A program made the position numbers and the translations under genes. Shown piece after piece: positions 1 through 4,545 of a stretch of 6,234 nucleotides of DNA. Within the stretch, counting starts at the first letter, position 1; the number at the start of each line of letters is the position of its first letter. Origin of the DNA: Minisyncoccota bacterium. GTDB lineage: Bacteria; Patescibacteriota; Minisyncoccia; Phycocordibacterales; SBAW01. Where the stretch lies: contig JAGVKC010000034.1 in assembly GCA_020050775.1 (NCBI GenBank), forward strand, positions 1 to 6,234. Reading direction: 5' to 3'. Under the pieces are notes generated by a model, which was given only the letters and a program-made list of their open reading frames with translations, searched no databases and was not told the origin of the DNA.

Positions 1-26
1 ATCACACGGTTCCCGACCCCTCCCTA

Positions 27-69
27 CCTAGTCCCCCATCACTCACTACGTTCGTGCTGGGGGACTAGG
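27..69. repeat. 12-bp inverted repeat of the tRNA-Gln 3' end
   Basis: Bases 27-38 (cctagtccccca) are a perfect inverted copy of bases 58-69, which are the 3' T-stem strand and 3' acceptor strand of the tRNA-Gln gene. The spacer is 19 nt. After one mismatch (39/57), three more pairs form between 40-42 and 54-56. In a minus-strand transcript extending past the tRNA, this arm could pair with the tRNA's 3' acceptor and T-stem strand and compete with its fold. No T-tract follows on either strand, so it does not look like an intrinsic terminator. It could be a remnant of a second, oppositely oriented tRNA 3' end, an element end, or an assembly artefact. Confidence 0.8.
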
Positions 70-127
70 AATCGAACCTAGATTCACGGCTTCAAAGGCC
101 GCTGTCCTACCGTTAGACGATCCCCCA
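57..127 (-). tRNA. tRNA-Gln (anticodon TTG)
   Basis: The minus strand folds as a complete tRNA. The acceptor stem is 7 perfect pairs (TGGGGGA/TCCCCCA). The D stem is GTC/GAC with loop TAACGGTAG. The anticodon stem is GCGGC/GCCGT with loop CTTTGAA. The variable loop has 4 nt, and the T stem is CTAGG/CCTAG with loop TTCGATT. The anticodon TTG lies at 93-95 and reads CAA/CAG. The U1-A72 pair and discriminator G73 (base 57) agree with a bacterial glutamine tRNA. CCA is not encoded (G73 is followed by CAC), so a CCA-adding enzyme is needed. The 5' half lies inside the 3' end of the upstream GIY-YIG ORF, so a 5' processing step such as RNase P cleavage must release it if both are on one transcript. 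Confidence 0.96.
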
Positions 128-371
128 ATGTTGTAAAGACTACCTCCTTAAGAAACTTTCTGCCACTTTTTGATTTTAAATATTTTTCTCTTTTTATAGC
201 TTCAATACGAGTCTTAAAATTTTCTTTGTAAATCAAGGTCCGGGGTACATATTTGCGTGTAAAAGTACCTTTCCCTTGATTGTGTTCACTGACGCGCCGC
301 TGGACATCATCTGTCGAACCGACATAAGATTTTTGAAAATTTTCTGCTTTTAACACATATATCCAGTACAT
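84..371 (-). CDS. small GIY-YIG endonuclease-like protein, 3' end overlapping tRNA-Gln
   Basis: This 95-residue protein has a single GIY-YIG nuclease domain of the short UvrC-N/UPF0213-like type. Visible hallmarks are IYVL (residues 4-7, the GIY equivalent), YVGST (16-20, the YIG equivalent), R25-R26, H30-N31 and an acidic/basic helix with E57 and E62 that should hold the metal-binding glutamate. Known GIY-YIG proteins cut DNA, including homing and repair nucleases; the target of this one is unknown. The family-like part ends near residue 78. The last 14 codons (83-95 plus stop, with codon 82 straddling) are read from inside the tRNA-Gln gene, and the TGA stop is in the tRNA. No good Shine-Dalgarno precedes the ATG, which sits directly after a partial tRNA-Gln 5' copy. 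The ORF looks more AT-rich than the neighbouring operon, which suggests separate origin. Confidence 0.85.
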   Translation of the reverse strand: MYWIYVLKAENFQKSYVGSTDDVQRRVSEHNQGKGTFTRKYVPRTLIYKENFKTRIEAIKREKYLKSKSGRKFLKEVVFTTLGDRLTVGQRPLKP

Positions 372-419
372 GGCTTACCGTTAGATCCGCCTCGGCGTCG
401 AGACGGGCGATCCCCCAAT
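372..419 (-). repeat. partial, interrupted copy of the tRNA-Gln 5' end
   Basis: On the minus strand, 419-408 (ATTGGGGGATCG) matches exactly the 12 nt at 129-118, which cover the start of tRNA-Gln. The next tRNA bases, TCTAACGGTA (117-108), recur exactly at 385-376. In this copy the two blocks are separated by 22 nt that are not in the real tRNA. The copy ends at base 372, directly before the ATG of the GIY-YIG gene. It has no anticodon or 3' half, so it cannot make a tRNA. It looks like the left-behind 5' end of a tRNA gene, or an attachment/target-site duplicate. Confidence 0.8.
387..406 (-). other. GC-rich hairpin inside the tRNA-like copy
   Basis: Minus-strand CCGTCTCG (406-399), loop ACGC (398-395) and CGAGGCGG (394-387) form an 8-bp stem with one G-T pair and a 4-nt loop. 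It makes up most of the extra bases that split the partial tRNA 5' copy. GGATC occurs on both sides of the insertion (413-409 and 388-384), as a short direct repeat would. It lies about 16 nt upstream of the GIY-YIG start codon and would be in that gene's leader. Confidence 0.6.
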
Positions 420-429
420 ATTCACTATG

Positions 430-438
430 AGGATAGCA
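430..438 (-). promoter_or_regulatory. possible extended -10 promoter for the tRNA/GIY-YIG unit
   Basis: The minus strand reads TGC-TATCCT here, an extended -10 form (TGN followed by a hexamer matching TATAAT at 4 of 6). Transcription would start about 7 nt downstream, a few bases before the partial tRNA 5' copy at 419. No convincing -35 is seen at 16-18 nt; that place is occupied by the purC terminator. The position fits the original promoter of a tRNA-Gln gene at this site, but the match is weak. Confidence 0.3.
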
Positions 439-449
439 AAAAATATAGG

Positions 450-478
450 AAAAAGCGCCCCGCAATTGCAGGGCGCTT
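450..478 (-). terminator. intrinsic terminator after purC
   Basis: On the minus strand an 8-bp stem AAGCGCCC/GGGCGCTT (478-471 with 460-453) encloses TGCAATTGCG, which adds a wobble and two more pairs around loop AATT. A run of five T (454-450) follows and overlaps the end of the stem. It begins 1 nt after the purC TAA. It should end the serS-to-purC run and separate it from the tRNA/GIY-YIG unit. Confidence 0.85.
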
Positions 479-479
479 G

Positions 480-1337
480 TTATTGGAGCCGAGAGGACAT
501 CTCAGCAACCAGTTTATAGTCGCGCAAAACATCTTCAAGCGAAGCGCCGTCACGGTATGGCTGCTTGCACACATAGCGACCATTGTAGAAAAGTCGCCAG
601 GAGTCATTGTCGATAACGTCGGCAACAACAAGTTTTCCATCTTGCGTTCGGCCAAATTCAATCTTCATGTCTTCAAGCCGTGCACCAACATTTTTCCATG
701 CAGCTTCGAGCGTGATGAAAATAGCGCGAGCCGTTTCCTTCATCATGCTTAGATCCCGAGAAGAGAACCCAAGATCATCTATTGCAAGTTTTAGAAGAGG
801 CTTAGACTTTTGCTGTGAAATGGGTATGTCCGGCCTGTAGGCCCTGCAACCTCCAATAGTATCCATAGCAAGAAACGGATCATCGCATGGAAGCTCCTTA
901 CCTCTGAACTGGCGACCGGAGGTTTTCAAGAAGAATTCTACTGGCAGACTAACCGCAAAGCAGTGATTTGGCTCGATTCTCGAATGCCTTTTGCGATACG
1001 AGCTTTTCTCGCCCACATACCGACGAACAACCACTTCAAGTGGGAACATGTCGGTATAGAAGGAGAAAAAAGAATCAGCTCTGTTGCGTTCAATAAACGC
1101 AAGCGGAAACCCGCGCTTTTTAAGCAGAGTAAATACATTGCACGTAGTTTCGGTAGAGAGAATTCCCTTCCCGGGCAATGTATCCTTCCTTTTGCCGTCG
1201 CCTGCAGTTATTGAGTCGGTAGAGACTAAGTAGCAATACGCCAAGTGTTCGTTCGAGCACATGACGACCTTCGTTTTACCCATCGCTTCAACTTTGAAGC
1301 CGTCATTCTTAAGCAACTCTCTGATACTTTCAGGCAT
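480..1337 (-). CDS. purC: SAICAR synthetase (phosphoribosylaminoimidazole-succinocarboxamide synthase), PAICS-like
   Basis: PurC joins CAIR and aspartate with ATP to give SAICAR in de novo purine synthesis in the cytoplasm. The 285-residue protein shows GKTK (20-23, the N-terminal nucleotide-binding strand), D41 with ITAGD (43-47), PGKG (55-58), EVVVRRY (101-107), KIEFG (225-229) and DVIDNDSWRLF (240-250). The ITAG, KIEFG and IDNDSWRL segments resemble the SAICAR synthetase half of animal PAICS more than the E. coli-type enzyme. There is no PurE half. An N-terminal extension of about 15 residues precedes the GKTK strand. The ATG is well supported by GGGAGG about 5 nt upstream. The gene follows dnaX by 36 nt and ends at an intrinsic terminator. 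No other purine gene is in the window. The family call is firm; whether the host has a full purine pathway is unknown. Confidence 0.92.
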   Translation of the reverse strand: MPESIRELLKNDGFKVEAMGKTKVVMCSNEHLAYCYLVSTDSITAGDGKRKDTLPGKGILSTETTCNVFTLLKKRGFPLAFIERNRADSFFSFYTDMFPLEVVVRRYVGEKSSYRKRHSRIEPNHCFAVSLPVEFFLKTSGRQFRGKELPCDDPFLAMDTIGGCRAYRPDIPISQQKSKPLLKLAIDDLGFSSRDLSMMKETARAIFITLEAAWKNVGARLEDMKIEFGRTQDGKLVVADVIDNDSWRLFYNGRYVCKQPYRDGASLEDVLRDYKLVAEMSSRLQ

Positions 1338-1373
1338 GCTAGCCTCCCTTTGAAAGAAGATTCTGCAGAGACT

Positions 1374-2420
1374 CTAGCTGAGCGCGCGGTAGAGAGCAAG
1401 CTCAAGCGGTAACTCCTGTATGGGGGCGCGATTCATTTCTGCCAGCGCAGTAAGGAGTTCTGCCAAAAGGTTTGAATTAAGGGCCGGGTTTTTCGCAAAT
1501 GCTTCTAGGAGCGGAATGTCTTCTTCACTAAATTGCTCTGCCATCTGCGCTTTCATTTTTGGCGCAATGCGCAGCATGAGTGCTGCGCGCAGTTTAACGA
1601 TGACCAAATATGTAAATACGCTCGCACCTGAACCGCTTTTTATAGCAGCGTGGAACATTTCTATAGCCCCGCCAACATCTTTGCTTCCCAGGGCTTCCAG
1701 AAAGTCATTAACCATGTGCGATGTTGGTGCTCCAACAACGCGCGCCACCTCTTCTTCAGTGAGTTTCTCATCGCTAGAAACGGTAAGCACTTTCTGCAAC
1801 ATGCCGAGCGTATCGCGGAAAGAACCATCGCCCATAAGCGCAATTAATTCTGCCCCAGCCGCATTAAGCGATGCACCTTCTTTTTTTGCTACATCAAGCA
1901 CAAGCTTCTTCAAAGTTTCATGAGTTGGTTTTGAAAAACGAAATACTTGGCAGCGCGAAACAATAGTTTCCGGAACGCGATCTAGTTCGGTGGTGGCGAG
2001 AACGAAAATAACATGGTTCGGCGGCTCTTCTAGCGTTTTGAGTAAAGCGCCCCATGCATCTTTAGTAAGCGCATGCGCTTCGTCGATAATATAAAACTTG
2101 TACTTCGACTCGAAGGGCAACGAAGATACACCTTCGCGCAAATCGCGCATCTCGTCGATGCCGCGGTTGCTCGCAGCATCCATTTCGTAAATATCGTGCT
2201 CTGCAGTACCAAGGGCTCGCGCAAGAATACGCGCTATAGAAGTCTTACCTGTTCCACGGCCGCCAGCGAAAAGGTATGCGTGTGCTATTTTTTCTTGACG
2301 CACAGCAGCCTCGAGCACATGTACTACCTGCTCTTGGCCGCGCACTTCTTTAAAAGAGGAGGGGCGGTATTTGCGGTACAACGCCATAGGCGCGCGCGTA
2401 GAATCAGCAGACTTAACCAT
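1374..2420 (-). CDS. dnaX: DNA polymerase III clamp-loader subunit (gamma/tau), short form without zinc module
   Basis: DnaX is the ATPase of the clamp loader that places the sliding clamp on DNA. In 348 residues it shows Walker A GGRGTGKT (53-60), the conserved DAASNRGIDEMR segment (81-92), Walker B with DEAH (113-116), sensor 1 (LATTE, 141-145), SRC arginine-finger motif (155-157) and sensor 2 GSFRD (199-203), followed by a helical domain III. The long C-terminal domains of a tau form are absent. The usual four-cysteine zinc module between Walker A and DAASNRG is missing; only about five residues (GTAEH) join the two. The ATG at 2420 has GGAG very close (2 nt). Met12 (ATG at 2387, starting MALYRKYRP) matches the usual family start but has no Shine-Dalgarno, so the start is uncertain. 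It ends with TAG. Confidence 0.95.
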   Translation of the reverse strand: MVKSADSTRAPMALYRKYRPSSFKEVRGQEQVVHVLEAAVRQEKIAHAYLFAGGRGTGKTSIARILARALGTAEHDIYEMDAASNRGIDEMRDLREGVSSLPFESKYKFYIIDEAHALTKDAWGALLKTLEEPPNHVIFVLATTELDRVPETIVSRCQVFRFSKPTHETLKKLVLDVAKKEGASLNAAGAELIALMGDGSFRDTLGMLQKVLTVSSDEKLTEEEVARVVGAPTSHMVNDFLEALGSKDVGGAIEMFHAAIKSGSGASVFTYLVIVKLRAALMLRIAPKMKAQMAEQFSEEDIPLLEAFAKNPALNSNLLAELLTALAEMNRAPIQELPLELALYRALS

Positions 2421-2454
2421 GTCTCCAGTATACCTAAAACCTTGAAACTCGCGC

Positions 2455-2727
2455 TTAGCGACGTTTCTTTGTTGCTGCTTTTTTCTTTGTAGCTACCGGG
2501 CGCGGGCCGCCGGTAACCCTCTTTACGCCTGTGCGTATGGCTTTGGCTGCGCTGCGGGTCACTTTTTTTACAGCTCGAGCTGCAGGCTGCGCACGACGGC
2601 GCGCCTTCTGTACATGATCCCAACCCTCTCTAAGACTCTGCGCAGCGGCTCCTAGTTCAACGGCAGCGTCCGCTGCTACTTCCATAACATTTCCTATCTT
2701 GCCTTTCTTGTTTTTTGTAGTTGCCAT
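2455..2727 (-). CDS. small Lys/Arg-rich basic protein, possible nucleic-acid-binding
   Basis: I do not recognise a named family for this 90-residue protein. It contains about 25 Lys/Arg and only 5 acidic residues. The N-terminal half (13-40) looks like an Ala-rich helix. The C-terminal half is basic with repeats of the KKVTRSAAK and KKKAATKKRR kind, similar in style to histone H1/Hc1-like bacterial tails. There is no signal peptide or membrane segment. It sits between dus and dnaX, 20 nt after the dus stop and 34 nt before the dnaX ATG, on the same strand, so it is probably cotranscribed. No strong Shine-Dalgarno is seen. A nucleoid-associated or ribosome-related role is a guess from composition. 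The ORF is likely real because it fills the gap cleanly and has a strongly biased composition. Confidence 0.7.
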   Translation of the reverse strand: MATTKNKKGKIGNVMEVAADAAVELGAAAQSLREGWDHVQKARRRAQPAARAVKKVTRSAAKAIRTGVKRVTGGPRPVATKKKAATKKRR

Positions 2728-2747
2728 TCACTAACTTTCGCAGAATG

Positions 2748-3713
2748 TTACTGAAGGGTTGATGAAAAGTCATTAATGATTTGTTCTACTTCGCTCGCAG
2801 TTTTTGTCTCCATCAGTCTCATGCGCAGTTCTTTAGCGCCCGTAAAACCTTCTACATAGGCTTTGAAATGTTTTTTCATCAGCTGAAAGCTTTTTATGTC
2901 ACCTAGCAGCTCTTCAAAAAGTTTCGTGTGCTCAATTGCTATCTGCAGGCGCTCTTTGAGTTCCGGCTGCGGCTTCCCGCTAAAGAGCCATGGCTTACCG
3001 AAAACCGCACGCCCCAGCATCGCGCCATCTGCGCCGGCCTCTTCTACCTTGTTTCGAGCGTCTTCTATATCCAATACATCCCCATTACCAAGAATCAGCG
3101 TAGAGCTACCAAGTTCATTGCGGATTTCTACCGCGCGCTTTACGCGTTCCCAGCGAGCCGGTACTTTAGACATTTCTTTACGCGTGCGTGCATGGAGCGT
3201 AAGCGCAACAGGTTCTACCTTTAAGATTTCGGGCAACCACTCTTCTAAAATGTCTTTGTTGTAGCCAAGACGTGTTTTAACAGAGACCGGAAGATTAGGC
3301 GCACCGCGCTTAGCAGCTTCTACAACCGCACGGGCGTTCTGGGGATTCAGTATCATCTTCGCGCCTGCTCCCTGCTTCTCTATCGCCTTGTCAGGACAGC
3401 CCATGTTTATATCTATGCCATCAAACCCAAGTTCTTGAGCGAGTGCTGCCGCAGCCTCCATATACTCTGGGGTAGCTGTAAAGAACTGGGCGACGATAGG
3501 TCTCTCACTTTCATCGAACACAAGGTCACGCATCAGCACTTCGCGATGTCCTTTTGCGAGCCCGTCTGCAGACACAAATTCGGTCCACATAATATCTGGA
3601 CCGTTAGGTTTTGAGTACTTTGCAATGAGGCGGCGAAAAGATGCATCCGTTACGTTTGCAAGCGGAGCTAATACGAAAAACGGTCGCGGCAGGGTGTCCC
3701 AAAAACTTTTCAT
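2748..3713 (-). CDS. dus: tRNA-dihydrouridine synthase (Dus family, DusB-like)
   Basis: Dus enzymes use FMN and NADPH to reduce uridine to dihydrouridine in tRNA D-loops. The 321-residue protein has the TIM-barrel fold hallmarks: APLANVTD (16-23), TEFVSADGL (44-52), INMGCP with the catalytic Cys106, SVKTRLG with Lys146, LHARTR with His174, GNGDV (209-213, FMN phosphate binding) and GAMLGRA (230-236). The C-terminal helical tRNA-binding domain follows from about residue 245. Length is normal for the family. The assignment to DusB rather than another Dus is by overall likeness only. The start ATG lies 9 nt after the TAG of the FtsQ-like gene, with AGGGTG as a moderate Shine-Dalgarno that uses the last two bases of that stop codon. 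It is in the same operon run as serS. Confidence 0.93.
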   Translation of the reverse strand: MKSFWDTLPRPFFVLAPLANVTDASFRRLIAKYSKPNGPDIMWTEFVSADGLAKGHREVLMRDLVFDESERPIVAQFFTATPEYMEAAAALAQELGFDGIDINMGCPDKAIEKQGAGAKMILNPQNARAVVEAAKRGAPNLPVSVKTRLGYNKDILEEWLPEILKVEPVALTLHARTRKEMSKVPARWERVKRAVEIRNELGSSTLILGNGDVLDIEDARNKVEEAGADGAMLGRAVFGKPWLFSGKPQPELKERLQIAIEHTKLFEELLGDIKSFQLMKKHFKAYVEGFTGAKELRMRLMETKTASEVEQIINDFSSTLQ

Positions 3714-3722
3714 ACAGACACC

Positions 3723-4115
3723 CTACTCAGTTTTTAGCTTGTAGTACAGCGTATCCCCGAAGCGCAGATCTAAATATGAAAACTCGGAGAGTTCGCGGCT
3801 TGTAAACGGCTCTGCTGTGCGCGCAAGCGTGTAGCGCTCAAATATATCGCCACTGTTGTCATACAGAGAAAACATAAATTCAAATTCGTTTTCAAACGTC
3901 ACGTATCCATCTCTATTGCCATCTACACGTACTCCTTTGACCGCCAGCATTTCTTTCTGCGCTATAGCATCCACCAACGCCGCCAGAGACTCAAATTCCG
4001 GCGTCGTAAGGTAGGTGCGCGGCAACCGAGTACCCTCTGCCGGGACATAGTACGAGACATAAATAGGGCTGGAGAATTCCGGCGCAGAGGCATACACGAC
4101 ACCTGTGTCGTCCAT
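3723..4115 (-). CDS. FtsQ-like protein, C-terminal part (beta domain), after in-frame TAG
   Basis: These 130 residues are in the same reading frame as the upstream ORF (4140-4544), from which they are separated by one TAG and eight sense codons. The region MDDTGVVYA at the start and LDLRFGDTLYYKLK near the end look like the periplasmic beta domain that follows the POTRA in FtsQ proteins, where FtsQ contacts its partners at the division site. On its own the fragment has no signal peptide or membrane anchor. AGGAG is present 17 nt before this ATG, too far for normal initiation, and the in-frame codons between have no alternative start. It could be made by reinitiation after the TAG, by readthrough, or not at all. 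It ends with TAG 9 nt before dus. Confidence 0.75.
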   Translation of the reverse strand: MDDTGVVYASAPEFSSPIYVSYYVPAEGTRLPRTYLTTPEFESLAALVDAIAQKEMLAVKGVRVDGNRDGYVTFENEFEFMFSLYDNSGDIFERYTLARTAEPFTSRELSEFSYLDLRFGDTLYYKLKTE

Positions 4116-4142
4116 AAATTCGCACGGAAGCTCTCCTGCCTA
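4116..4142 (-). other. in-frame amber codon splitting the FtsQ-like gene
   Basis: TAG at 4142-4140 is followed in frame by eight sense codons (AGELPCEF) and then the ATG of the downstream ORF. Without the TAG the reading frame 4544-3723 would give one 273-residue protein with the expected FtsQ layout of membrane segment, POTRA and beta domain. No insertion or deletion is needed to join the halves: a single base change is enough to explain it. Possible causes are a nonsense mutation, an assembly or sequencing error, or amber readthrough. Confidence 0.9.
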
Positions 4143-4544
4143 GGCGCCGCACCACAGTGCGCGCGGCTGACGCTCGACTACCGCTATTTCAAGAGCCTGG
4201 AAATTCTGCGCGTGTACATCTACATTTTTTAATATAGGGAACTGTGTTAGCAGCGCATTGCGTATCTCTGCTTTTGGGTAAAGAAAAATATTACGCTTAG
4301 GAAGCACAAAAGCGTAGGAACCTCCCAAGCGCGCATCAGCAAAGGCAATAACGGTGGTGGAACTAAGCGTCTGCAGGCCGCGCACGGAAATAGTTCTGAT
4401 AGTTACAAAAGAAGCATGTGCTAGCCACACTAAGCCGCCGACAACGGCCAAAAGCACAAAACCCATAAACCCAACAAGAACAGTGCGGCGTCTGCGGCGC
4501 CGGGCGCGCAACTTTGACTCAGGCAGAGCGAGACGCGCAGCCAT
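4140..4544 (-). CDS. ftsQ: FtsQ-like cell-division protein, N-terminal part (membrane anchor + POTRA)
   Basis: FtsQ is a single-pass membrane protein that links early and late divisome parts. These 134 residues hold an Arg-rich cytoplasmic tail (13-20, including six Arg in a row), one membrane helix (about 21-42) and a POTRA domain (about 47-127) with ISVRGLQTLS, a PKRNIFLYPK segment and an IAVVERQPRALWC end strand typical of the family. The ORF then stops at TAG just where the beta domain should start; the rest continues in frame at 4115. The ATG follows the serS TAA by 1 nt, so the two genes are probably translationally coupled, and no separate Shine-Dalgarno is evident. The symbol rests on domain layout and motif likeness; other POTRA division proteins such as DivIB are the same family. 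Confidence 0.82.
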   Translation of the reverse strand: MAARLALPESKLRARRRRRRTVLVGFMGFVLLAVVGGLVWLAHASFVTIRTISVRGLQTLSSTTVIAFADARLGGSYAFVLPKRNIFLYPKAEIRNALLTQFPILKNVDVHAQNFQALEIAVVERQPRALWCGA

Positions 4545-4545
4545 G

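Noticed and set aside
27..69. Hairpin as terminator for the tRNA
   Set aside because: Strong stem but no T-tract on either strand, and one arm is part of the mature tRNA.
1420..1923. Plus-strand open frame of 167 codons
   Set aside because: Lies antisense to dnaX, whose ATPase motifs are intact; the translation is low-complexity Ser/Ala-rich with no family likeness.
2324..2623. Cys/Ser-rich 99-codon minus frame
   Set aside because: Overlaps the small basic protein and the dnaX start out of frame; the Cys content comes from reading the Lys/Arg/Ala codons in a shifted frame.
3723..4544. Whole-genome reassignment of TAG to a sense codon
   Set aside because: TAG also ends dnaX and the FtsQ-like C-terminal part at the expected places with start signals just after; three codons are too few to claim a new code.
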